Below, one piece after another: positions 11,661-21,597 of a stretch of 64,000 nucleotides of DNA (positions are counted from its first letter, which is position 1; each line of letters opens with the position of its first letter). The notes under the pieces were generated by a model. The model was not told where the DNA came from. It saw only the letters and a program-made list of their open reading frames with translations, and searched no databases. The stretch comes from Aeromonas piscicola (GTDB lineage: Bacteria; Pseudomonadota; Gammaproteobacteria; Enterobacterales; Aeromonadaceae). The stretch covers positions 59,696 to 123,695 of the forward strand of contig NZ_CDBL01000080.1 in the NCBI RefSeq assembly GCF_000820005.1, in the 5' to 3' direction. A program made the translations under genes and the position numbers.

Positions 11661-12328
11661 GACAGTCTTTCCAATGCTTGCTGCGCCGCCGCCTGTTCGG
11701 CCTTGCGACGACTGGTACCGACCCCGACCAGCGGACCATCCAGGCCTTCCACGTCGCACTGGACGGTGAATTCCTGGTTGTGGGCCTCGCCCTTGACGTT
11801 GGTCACCGTGTAGGTCGGCAGGGATTTGCGGCTTCCCTGCAAAATTTCTTGCAGGCGGGTTTTGGGATCCTTCTGCTCTATGCCTGGCTTGATTTCGTCC
11901 AGACGACTGGCATACCAGTTCAGCAGCAGCACCCGCACCGCCTCAAGATCAGTATCCAGATAGACGGCGCCGATCACCGCCTCGACCGTGTCGGCCAGAA
12001 TGGATTCACGGCGGAAACCGCCGCTCTTGAGTTCGCCGGGCCCGAGGATCAGGTGATCCCCTAGGTCAAACTCCCGGCCCAGTTCGGCCAGGGTCTTCTC
12101 GCGCACCAAGGTGGCGCGCATCCGGCTGAGATCCCCTTCCGCCGCTTGCGGGAAGCGGTGGAACAGAGCATCGGCAATCACCAGACTCAAAATGGAGTCT
12201 CCCAAAAATTCCAGTCGCTCATTGTGACGGGAACCGGCGCTACGGTGAGTCAGCGCCCGGGTCAACAATTCCTGATCGCGAAAGACATGCCCGAGACGGG
12301 ACTGCAGTCTGTTCATTTTGATATTCAT
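11657..12328 (-). CDS. rnc: Ribonuclease III
   Basis: RNase III cuts double-stranded RNA and processes rRNA precursors. The 223-residue protein has the signature [11 protein letters not shown] near residue 38, catalytic acids in [14 protein letters not shown], and a C-terminal double-stranded RNA-binding domain (DPKTRLQE...[14 protein letters not shown]). The ATG follows the lepB stop directly (TAAATG). Order lepB-rnc-era-recO is the conserved gammaproteobacterial arrangement. Confidence 0.97.
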   Translation of the reverse strand: MNIKMNRLQSRLGHVFRDQELLTRALTHRSAGSRHNERLEFLGDSILSLVIADALFHRFPQAAEGDLSRMRATLVREKTLAELGREFDLGDHLILGPGELKSGGFRRESILADTVEAVIGAVYLDTDLEAVRVLLLNWYASRLDEIKPGIEQKDPKTRLQEILQGSRKSLPTYTVTNVKGEAHNQEFTVQCDVEGLDGPLVGVGTSRRKAEQAAAQQALERLS

Positions 12329-13252
12329 TTACTTGATTCCGCCAATGCGGTTGAAGCGCACACCTGTCGGTACCCAGCTTGGCAGCAGGGAGCCTTCTTC
12401 ACGCTCAAATTCAAAACTTATCCAGATAGCGACCGCCTTGCCCACCAGATTCTGCTCGGGCACAAAGCCCCAGAAACGACTGTCGGTACTGTTGTCACGG
12501 TTATCACCCATCACGAAGTACTGACCTTCCGGCACCACCCACTCGTCGGGGTAGGTGCCGGGCTGGCGATAGTAACGGCCGACCATATCGGGCATCAGCG
12601 GGTTGCGCAGGGTCTCGTGAGACACCTCACCCAGCTGCTCGGTATAGCGGTCAAGCGGGATCCCCATCTGGGTAAATTCACCCCTTTGTTCAAACTTGAC
12701 GTCGAGCTTCTGGAAGCCCGGGCACGTTTTCCCTTCCTGCTCCTCGCACTTGGGCCGGATCATCAGCTCCTTGTTGCGATAGATGACCCGATCCCCCGGC
12801 ATGCCGACCACCCGCTTGATGTAGTCCACCCGGGTATCCAGCGGATACTTGAACACCACCACATCGCCGCGCTTGGGTTCGCCAGTCTCGAGGAACTTGG
12901 TGTTGGTCACCGGATCCTTGAGGCCATAGGCAAACTTCTGCACCAGGATGAAGTCGCCCACCAGCAGGGTGGGCATCATGGAGCCAGACGGGATCTGGAA
13001 CGGCTCAAACAGGAAGGAGCGCAGTATCAGCACCAGGGTAATGACCGGAAACACACCTGCGGTCTGTTCGATCCAGACCGGCATGGGGGCAACCTTGGCC
13101 AAGGTTTTCTCATCCAGATGGGCGCCGCCATGGGCACGGGCCACGGCAATCTTGGCGGCCCGCTGCTTGGACCAGATCATCTTGTCCAGACACCAGATAA
13201 TACCGGTGATCACGCAGACCACCACCAGGATCAGGGAAAACGTGCTTGCCAT
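12329..13252 (-). CDS. lepB: Signal peptidase I LepB
   Basis: LepB is the inner-membrane protease that releases Sec and Tat exported proteins. Of 307 residues, two membrane helices lie at about 4-22 and 62-80. The catalytic Ser91 is in PSGSMMPTL and the general-base Lys146 in DYIKRVVG; the GDNRDNSTDSR motif follows near residue 270. It lies 3 bp after lepA, the usual order. Confidence 0.97.
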   Translation of the reverse strand: MASTFSLILVVVCVITGIIWCLDKMIWSKQRAAKIAVARAHGGAHLDEKTLAKVAPMPVWIEQTAGVFPVITLVLILRSFLFEPFQIPSGSMMPTLLVGDFILVQKFAYGLKDPVTNTKFLETGEPKRGDVVVFKYPLDTRVDYIKRVVGMPGDRVIYRNKELMIRPKCEEQEGKTCPGFQKLDVKFEQRGEFTQMGIPLDRYTEQLGEVSHETLRNPLMPDMVGRYYRQPGTYPDEWVVPEGQYFVMGDNRDNSTDSRFWGFVPEQNLVGKAVAIWISFEFEREEGSLLPSWVPTGVRFNRIGGIK

Positions 13253-13255
13253 CGA

Positions 13256-15049
13256 TTAATCCTTTCCTACATGGAGAATTGCGAGGAAGGCTTCCTGCGG
13301 CACGTCGACACGGCCCAGGGACTTCATCCGCTTCTTGCCTTCTTTCTGCTTGTTCAGCAGCTTTTTCTTCCGGCTCACGTCACCGCCATAACACTTGGCA
13401 GTCACGTCTTTACGCAGCGCCTTGACGGTGCTGCGGGCGATGATCTGGTTGCCAATGGATGCCTGAATGGCGATATCAAACATCTGGCGCGGGATCAGCT
13501 CACGCATCTTCTCCACCACCTGGCGACCGCGATACTGGGCGTTCTCCTTGTGGGTGATGATGGCCAGCGCATCGACACGCTCACCGTTGATCATGATATC
13601 CAGACGGACCATCTCGGAGGTTTCAAAGCGCTTGAAGCCGTAATCCAGCGAGGCGTAACCACGACTGGTAGATTTCAGACGGTCGAAGAAATCGAGCACC
13701 ACTTCCGCCATCGGGATTTCATAGGTCAGTGCGACCTGGTTGCCGTGATAGACCATGTTGGTCTGCACGCCACGCTTCTCGATGCAGAGGGTGATGACGT
13801 TGCCCATGTACTCCTGCGGCAACAGAATGTTGCACTCAGCGATAGGCTCACGCATCTCCTTGATATTGTTGACCGGAGGCATGGCTGACGGGCTGTCGAT
13901 ATGAATGGTTGAGCCATCATTGAGCTCAATCTCATAGACCACGGTCGGCGCCGTGGTGATGAGATCCAGATCGTATTCCCGCTCCAGACGCTCCTGGATG
14001 ATCTCCATGTGCAGCATGCCGAGGAAGCCGCAACGGAAACCGAAGCCCAGCGCGGTGGAACTCTCAGGTTCGAAGAACAGGGAGGCATCGTTCAGGGACA
14101 GTTTGTCGAGGGCATCACGGAACGACTCATAGTCATCGCTAGAGATGGGGAACAGCCCCGCATACACCTGTGGCTTCACCTTCTTGAAACCCGCCAGCGC
14201 TTTTTCGGCGCCGTTCTTGGCCTGAGTCAGGGTATCGCCGACAGGGGCGCCGTGGATGTCCTTGATGCCGCAGACGACCCAACCTACCTCGCCACAACCC
14301 AGGCCCTGAGTATCCACCTGCTTGGGCGTGAAGATACCGATACGATCGACACCCCACACCTGACCGGTGCTCATCACCTTGATCTTGTCGTTTTTCTTGA
14401 GGGAGCCGTTCTTGATCCGCACCAGAGAGACGACGCCCAGATAGGAGTCAAACCAGGAGTCGATGATCAGCGCTTGCAGCGGTGCATCAGGATCACCGAC
14501 CGGCGCCGGGATGCGAGCCACTATCTCTTCCAGCACAAGGTCAACGCCCAGGCCGGTCTTGGCGGAGCAACGGACAGCATCGATGGCGTCGATGCCGACG
14601 ATGTCTTCGATCTCCTCGGCAACCCGCTCGGGCTCTGCGGCCGGCAGATCGATCTTGTTCAGCACCGGCACCACTTCCAGCTCCATTTCCATGGCGGTGT
14701 AGCAGTTGGCCAGAGTCTGTGCCTCAACCCCCTGGCCGGCATCTACCACCAGCAGCGCCCCTTCACAGGCCGCCAATGAGCGGGAGACTTCGTAGGAGAA
14801 ATCTACGTGGCCTGGGGTGTCGATAAAGTTCAGCTGGTAGGTGTTACCGTCTTGTGCCTGGTAGTTCAGGGTCACACTCTGTGCTTTGATGGTAATGCCG
14901 CGCTCGCGCTCCAGGTCCATGGAGTCAAGCACCTGAGCCTGCATCTCGCGGGAGGACAGGCCACCGCAAGTCTGGATCAGACGGTCCGACAGGGTCGATT
15001 TACCGTGGTCGATGTGCGCAATAATCGAAAAGTTACGAATGTGTTTCAT
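13256..15049 (-). CDS. lepA: Elongation factor 4 (LepA)
   Basis: LepA/EF4 is a ribosome-associated GTPase. The 597-residue protein has G1 AHIDHGKS (residues 11-18), G3 DTPGHVDF and G4 NKID, plus the LepA-specific C-terminal domain ending in [17 protein letters not shown]. The ATG at 15049 (MKHIRNFS) matches family starts; an upstream TTG in frame lacks a ribosome site. It lies 118 bp after rseC in the sigma-E operon. Confidence 0.97.
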   Translation of the reverse strand: MKHIRNFSIIAHIDHGKSTLSDRLIQTCGGLSSREMQAQVLDSMDLERERGITIKAQSVTLNYQAQDGNTYQLNFIDTPGHVDFSYEVSRSLAACEGALLVVDAGQGVEAQTLANCYTAMEMELEVVPVLNKIDLPAAEPERVAEEIEDIVGIDAIDAVRCSAKTGLGVDLVLEEIVARIPAPVGDPDAPLQALIIDSWFDSYLGVVSLVRIKNGSLKKNDKIKVMSTGQVWGVDRIGIFTPKQVDTQGLGCGEVGWVVCGIKDIHGAPVGDTLTQAKNGAEKALAGFKKVKPQVYAGLFPISSDDYESFRDALDKLSLNDASLFFEPESSTALGFGFRCGFLGMLHMEIIQERLEREYDLDLITTAPTVVYEIELNDGSTIHIDSPSAMPPVNNIKEMREPIAECNILLPQEYMGNVITLCIEKRGVQTNMVYHGNQVALTYEIPMAEVVLDFFDRLKSTSRGYASLDYGFKRFETSEMVRLDIMINGERVDALAIITHKENAQYRGRQVVEKMRELIPRQMFDIAIQASIGNQIIARSTVKALRKDVTAKCYGGDVSRKKKLLNKQKEGKKRMKSLGRVDVPQEAFLAILHVGKD

Positions 15050-15167
15050 CGAGCAAGAATCACTCAAAATTAGGTTAGGGCCGGATATGGAGGCAGGATT
15101 TTACTGGATAACCCGGTCGACGGCCAATCTTTAGTCGACGGAGCACCAGAAATACAGGCCTGCACAG

Positions 15168-15629
15168 TCAGGAGAGGTTGCGGGTGTGGAGTACCACGCC
15201 CAGCATGCGAGGGCCATATGCCCCCTGATCGAGTCGAGTGGAAAAGTAACGAACCAGTGAAAATCCGATGAGGCCACCCAGCAGGCAGCTGAGGATGGTG
15301 ATCCCCTCACCGCCCGCCAACAAGGGTGCCAACCAGAGCTGACCAAGCAGGGCGCCAGCCAGCAGACAGAACAGCGGCAACACATATACCAGTGCTGCGC
15401 CCCGCAGTATGCTCGCCTGGGGAATGCCGAGCCTCACTTGCTGACCGACGCTCACCTCTGCGGTAAGGGCAACCCGCAGCCGTTGCTGCTTCATCGGAAA
15501 CGCCTTGGCAACCGTACCGGTACCGCAGTTGGACTGTTGATGACAACCGCTGCAGGCGGAGCGCCGTTCGCACTCCACCCAGGCATGTTGCCCATCAATG
15601 GCCACTACGGTCGCCAGCTCTTCGCTCAT
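15168..15629 (-). CDS. rseC: SoxR-reducing/sigma-E regulatory membrane protein RseC
   Basis: This 153-residue inner-membrane protein has an N-terminal cysteine cluster (SACSGCHQQSNC) typical of RseC, then two membrane helices at roughly 75-95 and 100-120. RseC modulates the sigma-E response and is linked to reduction of SoxR. Its place after rseB and before lepA matches enterobacteria. The ATG at 15629 (MSEELATVV) is supported by family starts; the longer in-frame extension has no homology pattern. Confidence 0.9.
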   Translation of the reverse strand: MSEELATVVAIDGQHAWVECERRSACSGCHQQSNCGTGTVAKAFPMKQQRLRVALTAEVSVGQQVRLGIPQASILRGAALVYVLPLFCLLAGALLGQLWLAPLLAGGEGITILSCLLGGLIGFSLVRYFSTRLDQGAYGPRMLGVVLHTRNLS

Positions 15630-15722
15630 TTCACTCACAAGACGTTTCCACAATAACGAGGGACAGATTGACCCAATCTGAACATGACTGCCCCGCTTGA
15701 GCAAGCGGGAGTGCAAATACGA

Positions 15723-16703
15723 CTACTGCACAGTCTCATTGCGGGCCAGAGGCTGCACCGACTCGGCGATGCGTTTCGCCGTTTCGGCCGGCACTTCGCC
15801 CACGACCGTAATCTCGACCCCCACGTCGTTGACGTAGCTCACCAGCGAGGTCGCCCCCTGGCGGATCAACTGCTGGCGCACCGCCTGCTTGGGATCGACC
15901 CTGGCCACATAGACGGAGAGATCCACCAGACCATCAGAGAGCATCATGTAATCCACCGGCAAGCTGGTGGTCACCAGCTGGTGCCGGTCCTGAGACAATA
16001 CCTTGAAACCATCAGGCAACCAGGTGAGATGCCAGTTCAGCGTCTGCTGCGGCGCCGGGTAGGCATCCTCCAGCGCCAGCGCCTGGGGCAGCTTGCTGCC
16101 CGCCAGCTTCACCAGCCAGGGCGCGGGGGCGCTCTGCCTGTCCAGATCCACGCCCAGCACCTGCTCAACCAGGTTGCCTTCCCGATCCACCATGTCCACC
16201 CGCAACAACAGCTGGCTCTGCTCATCGACCCAGAGCACGAAGCCATACTTGTCCGCCTCTTTGGGCACCAGCCTGACTACCTGCGCCACCAGACCGGCGA
16301 CCCGGCTGCGGCCGGCCAGCACGGGGTCATAGCTTTCCAGCACCCGGGGCAGCGGCATCTTCACCAGAGTGGCCCAGACACCGGGGAAGCGGGCGCCCTT
16401 GAGGGTGTAGGGTTCGTGGGTATTTTCGAAGAAGGTGAACTCGTCCTGACGCTGCAGGTACTCTATGGTCTTGCCGTCCAGGTAACTCAGGTGAGCCACC
16501 TCCTTGCCATCGATCACCCCATGACTGAAACGTATGGGTTCGAGGCGCCCCTGACGGGCCTTGACCATGGATAATTCGAAATTCTGTTGCGAGACGGCAC
16601 TCTGCATCTGCTGCAACAAGGCCTCGGCCGACTTATCGTCGGCCGAGGCCTTGGCACAAATCAGCAGGAGAGAGGCCAGCAAAATACGGCTGGACTGGCG
16701 CAC
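15723..16703 (-). CDS. rseB: Periplasmic sigma-E regulator RseB
   Basis: RseB binds the periplasmic part of RseA and protects it from DegS until it senses mislocalised lipoproteins or LPS. The 326-residue product has a signal peptide (cleavage after ASA, about residue 21), then the MucB/RseB large and small domains (FELSMVKARQGRLEPIRFSHG; LNWHLTWLPDGFKV). It starts with GTG at 16703, preceded by AGGGA. It lies 21 bp after rseA. Confidence 0.95.
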   Translation of the reverse strand: MRQSSRILLASLLLICAKASADDKSAEALLQQMQSAVSQQNFELSMVKARQGRLEPIRFSHGVIDGKEVAHLSYLDGKTIEYLQRQDEFTFFENTHEPYTLKGARFPGVWATLVKMPLPRVLESYDPVLAGRSRVAGLVAQVVRLVPKEADKYGFVLWVDEQSQLLLRVDMVDREGNLVEQVLGVDLDRQSAPAPWLVKLAGSKLPQALALEDAYPAPQQTLNWHLTWLPDGFKVLSQDRHQLVTTSLPVDYMMLSDGLVDLSVYVARVDPKQAVRQQLIRQGATSLVSYVNDVGVEITVVGEVPAETAKRIAESVQPLARNETVQ

Positions 16704-16724
16704 GATCTGATCCCTAAAAATGCG

Positions 16725-17318
16725 TTATTCCTGAATCTGCTTGTCTTGCAGCAGACGCTGTTGCAACTGATGGTCACGCAGGAAGGCATTGATGCGCTCA
16801 CGCTGCTCCTGCATCTGTTGCTCACTCAACCCTTGCTGGCGGGCGGTCGCCCGGTTGCCATCCTGCGGGTAGTGCACGCTCACCGGCGAGGCACTGCCAC
16901 CGACAGGAATGGTGTTGAGCACAGGGTTGGTCGGTATGCCGTCATGACCCTGATACTGCTGCACCCCGAAGATGACGGCGGCGGCGACCGACGCGGCGAT
17001 GGCGTATTGCCCCACCTGTTGACCGACCCGACGAAACAGCGGAACCACCTTGGCACCGGTATGAACCTGCGGCGCAGCTGGCTTGCTCTCCACCGGCTTG
17101 GGCGCCAGTATGGTGGGCTCATCTTCCAGCGCAGCCATTATGCTGTCACTGAGATCCAGCTGCAGATTGACCGGCAGGTCCCCCCGCATGGCATCACCGA
17201 TCAAGTGGTAACGAGACCAGGTATCTTGCTGCGCCGGATCCATTCCCAGCTCGCTCAGAACCTCAACATCGCTCAAGTCACCATCCATCAGGGCCGAGAG
17301 TTGCTCTTTAGTTGCCAT
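16725..17318 (-). CDS. rseA: Anti-sigma-E factor RseA
   Basis: RseA spans the inner membrane and holds sigma-E inactive. The N-terminal anti-sigma domain (EQLSALMDGDLSD...WSRYHLIGDAMRG) covers residues 1-90, one membrane helix lies near 105-122, and the periplasmic part binds RseB. Length is 197 residues, slightly under the enterobacterial protein. It lies 22 bp after rpoE and is presumably cotranscribed from the sigma-E promoter. Confidence 0.95.
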   Translation of the reverse strand: MATKEQLSALMDGDLSDVEVLSELGMDPAQQDTWSRYHLIGDAMRGDLPVNLQLDLSDSIMAALEDEPTILAPKPVESKPAAPQVHTGAKVVPLFRRVGQQVGQYAIAASVAAAVIFGVQQYQGHDGIPTNPVLNTIPVGGSASPVSVHYPQDGNRATARQQGLSEQQMQEQRERINAFLRDHQLQQRLLQDKQIQE

Positions 17319-17340
17319 AAGTTAACCTGTCTTTCCCCAG

Positions 17341-17922
17341 TTAATTCTCGATCAGAGGTTTCAGCTTTTTATCGATTGCTTCCCTCGCCCGGAAAATACG
17401 GGATCTCACCGTACCCACAGGGCAATCCATGATTTCGGCAATCTCTTCATAGCTCAGCCCTTCCAGTTCACGAAGGGTGATGGCTGTCCTCAAGTCTTCA
17501 GGCAAAGCTTCTATGGCGGAAAACACGGTGCGCTTGATCTCGTCGGTCAGCGCCAGGTTTTCCGGTGTTGCGACCTCTTGCAAGGCTTCGCCACCACCAT
17601 AGTATTCTGCCTCGTCCGCCTCTACATCACTGCTGGGCGGCCTGCGCCCCTGAGAGGTCAGATAATTTTTGGCCGTATTCACGGCGATTCGGTACAACCA
17701 GGTGTAAAACGCGCTCTCGCCACGGAATGTCGGCAACGCCCGGTAGGCTTTGATAAATGCCTCCTGCGCTACATCCGGCACATCGCCCGGATTGTTGACA
17801 TACCTGGCAACCAGGTTGACCACTTTATGCTGGTATTTTTTTACCAACAGGTTGAATGCATTTTTATCGCCACGCTGGACCCGTTCAACCAGCTGTTCGT
17901 CCAGTAGATTCTGGTCGCTCAT
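17341..17922 (-). CDS. rpoE: RNA polymerase sigma-E factor RpoE
   Basis: This ECF sigma factor controls the envelope-stress regulon. The 193 residues contain region 2 (DVAQEAFIKAYRALPTFRGE, then FYTWLYRIAVNTAKNYL) and region 4 (LEGLSYEEIAEIMDCPVGTV). The promoter upstream on the same strand fits sigma-E itself, so the gene is autoregulated. It is the first gene of a ten-gene minus-strand run to pdxJ. Confidence 0.98.
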   Translation of the reverse strand: MSDQNLLDEQLVERVQRGDKNAFNLLVKKYQHKVVNLVARYVNNPGDVPDVAQEAFIKAYRALPTFRGESAFYTWLYRIAVNTAKNYLTSQGRRPPSSDVEADEAEYYGGGEALQEVATPENLALTDEIKRTVFSAIEALPEDLRTAITLRELEGLSYEEIAEIMDCPVGTVRSRIFRAREAIDKKLKPLIEN

Positions 17923-17985
17923 CAGAGCCGTAAAACCCCCATCAGGTTATCGTTTTTCTTTTCCGGCCCTTCCTAAGCGCACAAG

Positions 17986-18013
17986 TTCAGACAGGAGGAA
18001 TCAGGGAAAGTTC
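17986..18013 (-). promoter_or_regulatory. Sigma-E promoter of rpoE operon
   Basis: On the minus strand the sequence reads GAACTT (18013-18008), a 16-base spacer, then TCTGAA (17991-17986). This matches the sigma-E -35/-10 consensus (GGAACTT, TCTGA) with the preferred spacing and lies 64 bp before the rpoE ATG. It predicts positive autoregulation of rpoE-rseABC. Confidence 0.9.
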
Positions 18014-18104
18014 GGTTACATTGAAAAAAATGTGACGCAGGCTGCATCACCGCCCTCGCTTGGGCTACCATGGTGCCAGTTCTTAATCCAGGCCAATGAT
18101 ACTT

Positions 18105-19712
18105 ATGAAAGCAAGTGTTGAATACCTTTGCGATGTACTGATCATTGGCAGCGGTGCCGCTGGTCTGTCCCTCGCGTTGCGGTTGGCAGACCAGGCCAAA
18201 GTCCTGGTTCTGAGCAAGGGGCCCATCAGTGAGGGGGCCACTCTCTATGCGCAAGGAGGCATCGCTGCCGTTTTCGACGAAACCGACAGCATCGAATCCC
18301 ACGTGAGCGACACGCTCAACGCCGGTGCCGGGTTGTGTGACCCGGCAGTGGTGGAGTTCACCGCCCGCAACGCCCGCGAATCCATCCAGTGGCTGATCCA
18401 GCAGGGGGTGCCCTTCGATCAGGAGGAGGACGCCGAGGGCGAGTCCCACTATCACCTGACCCGCGAAGGGGGCCACAGCCATCGCCGCATCTTCCACGCG
18501 GCCGATGCCACCGGCAAGGCGGTGCAGCTCACCCTGATCGATCAGGTGCGCTCCCACCCCAATATCCAGCTGATGGAGCGCTTCAACGCAGTCGACCTCA
18601 TCACCACCCGCAAGCTCAACCTGCCGGGCAACAAGGTGCTGGGCGCCTACGTCTGGAATCGCAACGCCGAGCAGGTCGAGGTGATCCGCGCCCGCTTCGT
18701 GGCGCTGGCCACCGGCGGCGCCTCCAAGGTGTATCAGTACACCTCCAACCCGGACGTGAGTTCGGGTGACGGCATTGCCATGGCATGGCGCGCCGGCTGC
18801 CGGGTGGCGAACCTGGAGTTCAACCAGTTCCACCCCACCAGCCTGTTCCACCCCGATGACCCCAACTTCCTGCTGACCGAAGCCCTGCGCGGGGAAGGCG
18901 CCTATCTGCGCCGTCCCGACGGCAGCCGCTTCATGCTGGAGTTCGACGAGCGGGCCGAGCTGGCCCCGCGGGACATAGTCGCCCGCGCCATCGACCACGA
19001 GATGAAACGCCTCGGTGCCGACTGCATGTATCTGGACATCAGCCACAAACCAGCGGACTTCATCATCAAGCACTTCCCGACCATCCACGAGCGCTGCCTC
19101 GCGGTCGGCATCGACATCACCAAGGAGCCGATGCCCATAGTCCCGGCGGCCCACTACACCTGTGGCGGCGTGATGATCGACAACAACGGCCAGACCGACA
19201 TACCCGGTCTCTATGCCATCGGTGAAGTGACCTATACGGGGCTGCACGGCGCCAACCGCATGGCCTCCAACTCCCTGCTCGAGTGCGTGGTCTATGCCCA
19301 TCAGGCGGGAGCCGACATCATGGCCAAGCTGCCCATGAGCGTGGAACCGCCCCATCTGCCCGCCTGGGATGAGAGCAAGGTGGACGACTCGGACGAACAG
19401 GTCGTTATCCAGCACAACTGGCACGAGCTGCGGCTGATGATGTGGGACTATGTGGGGATAGTGCGTACCAACAAACGCCTGGCCCGCGCCAAGCGCCGCA
19501 TCGATCTGCTCAAACAGGAAGTGCAGGAGTACTACGCCAACTTCCGCGTTTCCAACAACCTGCTGGAACTGCGCAACCTGCTGCAGGTGGCCGAGCTCAT
19601 CGTCAACTGCGCATTGCAGCGCAAGGAGTCACGCGGCCTGCACTACAACGTGGATTATCCGGATATGCAGCCAGACTCCAAGCCGACGGTGCTGACCCCG
19701 GAGCGGGACTGA
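18105..19712 (+). CDS. nadB: L-aspartate oxidase NadB
   Basis: NadB oxidises L-aspartate to iminoaspartate, the first step of NAD synthesis. The 535-residue flavoprotein shows the FAD-binding [18 protein letters not shown], the active-site [25 protein letters not shown] and the C-terminal [16 protein letters not shown]. The second of two close ATGs (18105) is chosen because it aligns with known starts eight residues before CDVLIIG. It is divergent from rpoE, as in enterobacteria. The 3' end of this gene is repeated beyond its stop codon (see the repeat entry). Confidence 0.97.
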   Translation: MKASVEYLCDVLIIGSGAAGLSLALRLADQAKVLVLSKGPISEGATLYAQGGIAAVFDETDSIESHVSDTLNAGAGLCDPAVVEFTARNARESIQWLIQQGVPFDQEEDAEGESHYHLTREGGHSHRRIFHAADATGKAVQLTLIDQVRSHPNIQLMERFNAVDLITTRKLNLPGNKVLGAYVWNRNAEQVEVIRARFVALATGGASKVYQYTSNPDVSSGDGIAMAWRAGCRVANLEFNQFHPTSLFHPDDPNFLLTEALRGEGAYLRRPDGSRFMLEFDERAELAPRDIVARAIDHEMKRLGADCMYLDISHKPADFIIKHFPTIHERCLAVGIDITKEPMPIVPAAHYTCGGVMIDNNGQTDIPGLYAIGEVTYTGLHGANRMASNSLLECVVYAHQAGADIMAKLPMSVEPPHLPAWDESKVDDSDEQVVIQHNWHELRLMMWDYVGIVRTNKRLARAKRRIDLLKQEVQEYYANFRVSNNLLELRNLLQVAELIVNCALQRKESRGLHYNVDYPDMQPDSKPTVLTPERD

Positions 19713-19817
19713 TACTGCACCAGTGATGAGCCAAGGGAGATACGCAACCTGCATCCCGGACTACCGGACATGCAATCAGACTCCAAACCCACGGTGCTGA
19801 CCCCGGAGCGGGAGTAA
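19621..19817 (+). repeat. Tail duplication: nadB 3' end repeated after its stop
   Basis: The last ~90 bases of nadB (19621-19712) recur at about 19732-19817 in the same orientation, 105 bp downstream and therefore in the same phase. The gene ends [22 protein letters not shown]; the copy reads [22 protein letters not shown]. Differences in the best-matching part include GAT/GAC, CAG/CAA, AAG/AAA and CCG/CCC, mostly synonymous. The copy has no start codon or ribosome site and is not expected to be a gene. Confidence 0.93.
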
Positions 19818-19839
19818 TCACCCGCTAGCCGTCACCCAG

Positions 19840-19866
19840 ATGACCTCGCCCCGGCGGGGTCATTTG
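19840..19866. terminator. Weak terminator after the nadB tail copy
   Basis: A GC-rich inverted repeat (TGACC...GGTCA around CGCCCCGGCG) followed by ATTT lies between convergent nadB and cptA. The loop is tight and the T-run short, so efficiency is uncertain. Confidence 0.55.
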
Positions 19867-19900
19867 CTATGAGGGAGAAGGGGAGAAACAGACGGGACGA

Positions 19901-20290
19901 TTAACGGGCGGGTAGCGTTAGTTTGATGGCGCGGGCCAGCGCCCTGTAATGCTCCGGCGCGAGCGCGTCGGAGAAGAGCCAGAGACGGGCATAGAGCCCA
20001 TCCCTTGCCACCAGTTGCAACCAGAGTGCCCCTGGCAGGATGCGGCTGCGCGCCCCCAGCTGATAGCGATAACCCTGCCACTCCAGCCACTGCCCATCCC
20101 ACGCCAGCAAACCGGCACTGCGACGGGTGCTGCGCCAGGTCAGCCAGCCCCCTATCAGCCAGCAGGGCAACCACAGAGCCCACTGCCAGCCATGGATCAG
20201 ACTGGCAACCGGCCACCACAACAGCAAAAACAGGATCAGCAGCAGAACGCGCTGCTGCCGGGAAGGCATGACGGGCATGACCACCCGCAT
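19901..20290 (-). CDS. cptA: CptA (YgfX)-like inner-membrane protein
   Basis: This 129-residue protein has two hydrophobic helices near residues 14-30 and 34-48 (LLLILFLLLWWPVAS; WALWLPCWLIGGWLTW) and a soluble basic C-terminal part with repeated RxLARAIK-type motifs. It follows sdhE by 6 bp, the same arrangement as ygfX after sdhE (ygfY) in Escherichia coli. In E. coli YgfX has been described as a membrane toxin acting on cytoskeletal proteins and also as an SdhE partner. The start is uncertain: ATGs at 20290, 20278 and 20269 all lack a strong ribosome site. Confidence 0.8.
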   Translation of the reverse strand: MRVVMPVMPSRQQRVLLLILFLLLWWPVASLIHGWQWALWLPCWLIGGWLTWRSTRRSAGLLAWDGQWLEWQGYRYQLGARSRILPGALWLQLVARDGLYARLWLFSDALAPEHYRALARAIKLTLPAR

Positions 20291-20296
20291 CAGGGA

Positions 20297-20566
20297 TCAG
20301 CTCAAGCTGTCGTGGCGCGCCTGATTGCGCTCCAGGATCAGCGGGATCATGGCGGCAAAGGCGGGGTCAGCCGGAACGCCGTGGCCCATGCACCACTTGA
20401 ACAGGTCAGGGTCATCGCTCTCCAGCAGACGGATGAAGGTCTGCTGCTGCTCATCGTTCAGGCTGTCGAACTCGTGTTCAAAGAACGGCATAAAGATCAC
20501 ATCCAGCTCGAGCATGCCACGACGGCAGGCCCACTTCAGGCGGGATTTTTCAATTGGGCTCAACAT
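20297..20566 (-). CDS. sdhE: FAD assembly factor SdhE
   Basis: SdhE helps attach FAD covalently to succinate dehydrogenase and fumarate reductase. The 89-residue protein carries the invariant RGMLE motif (residues 15-19) in [12 protein letters not shown], and [15 protein letters not shown]. The ATG at 20566 has a clear AAGGAG site; an upstream frame extension is not supported. It is divergent from ygfZ, the usual neighbour. Confidence 0.95.
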   Translation of the reverse strand: MLSPIEKSRLKWACRRGMLELDVIFMPFFEHEFDSLNDEQQQTFIRLLESDDPDLFKWCMGHGVPADPAFAAMIPLILERNQARHDSLS

Positions 20567-20679
20567 GGAACTCTCCTTACAAAGACCCGGGGATGGTAAC
20601 AGCTGGATTTTCCGGCTGACAAACATTCCTTACGTCTTTACCATGCAGGTCACATACTTTCTGTCTCTGGAATACCATC

Positions 20680-21591
20680 GTGAGCCTGCAAACGCCTGTT
20701 TTTCCTGCCGAGCCAACCCTTTTCCCCCTGACCGATCTCGCCATCACCAGCCTGACCGGTGCGGATCGCGTCAAGTATCTGCAAGGCCAGGTCACCTGCG
20801 ACGTCACTGCCCTGCAACCGGGCCAAAGCACGCTGGGCGGCCACTGCGATGCCAAGGGCAAGCTGTGGAGCGACTTCCGTCTGCTCTGCCTGAACGATCG
20901 ACTGCTGCTGCTGACCAAGCCCTCCGTGCTGGCGCGTCAGTTGCCCGAGCTCAAGAAGTTTGCGGTATTTGCCAAGGTCGAGATAGGCGAGAATCATGGC
21001 CAGGCAGTCGGCGTGGCCGGTCAGGGTTCGGATGGCTGGATCGCCACCCGCTTCGGCCTGACCGAGAGCGGGCTCATCGAGGGCGGCATGGCGGTACGGG
21101 TCGAAGCGGATCGCTGGCTGCTGGTGAGCGAGCAGCCGCTGGTGCTGGATCTGCCTGCCGGCAGCGAATCACTCTGGTGGGGACTGGATATCAAGGCTGG
21201 CATCCCCCATCTGGAAGCCGTGCATCAGGGGGAGTACATACCCCAGATGTTGAACCTGCAGGCGCTGGATGGCATCAGCTTCACCAAGGGCTGCTACATG
21301 GGGCAGGAGACAGTCGCCCGCGCCAAGTATCGCGGTGCCAACAACCGTGCCCTGTTCGTGCTGGCCGGCACCGCCAGCGAGCCCGTCGCCTGTGGCGATG
21401 CCCTGGAGATCCAGCTCGGTGACAACTGGCGGCGCAGCGGCATGGTGCTCAACGTCTGGCAACAGGCTGGTCAGGTGTGGATCACGGCCGTGCTGCCCAA
21501 GGATACAGAGACCGATGCCCGTTTTCGTTTCAAGCAGGAGGAGGCCTCCAGCCTCGCTCTGCAAGCCCTGCCCTACTCGCTGACCGAGTGA
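20680..21591 (+). CDS. ygfZ: tRNA-modifying/Fe-S assembly protein YgfZ
   Basis: YgfZ is a folate-dependent GcvT-like protein that supports Fe-S enzymes such as MiaB. The 303-residue product contains the diagnostic KGCYMGQE motif near residue 205 in SFTKGCYMGQETVARAKYRG, and an N-terminal YLQGQVTCDV segment. It starts with GTG at 20680. It is convergent with the LysR gene, 6 bp away. Confidence 0.94.
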   Translation: MSLQTPVFPAEPTLFPLTDLAITSLTGADRVKYLQGQVTCDVTALQPGQSTLGGHCDAKGKLWSDFRLLCLNDRLLLLTKPSVLARQLPELKKFAVFAKVEIGENHGQAVGVAGQGSDGWIATRFGLTESGLIEGGMAVRVEADRWLLVSEQPLVLDLPAGSESLWWGLDIKAGIPHLEAVHQGEYIPQMLNLQALDGISFTKGCYMGQETVARAKYRGANNRALFVLAGTASEPVACGDALEIQLGDNWRRSGMVLNVWQQAGQVWITAVLPKDTETDARFRFKQEEASSLALQALPYSLTE

Positions 21592-21597
21592 GGTCAG

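Noticed and set aside
15061..15067. TTG start for lepA seven residues upstream
   Set aside because: No ribosome site precedes it, and homologues begin at the downstream MKHIRNFS.
19745..19817. A possible small gene in the nadB tail copy
   Set aside because: There is no start codon with a ribosome site, and its similarity to the end of nadB explains the sequence.
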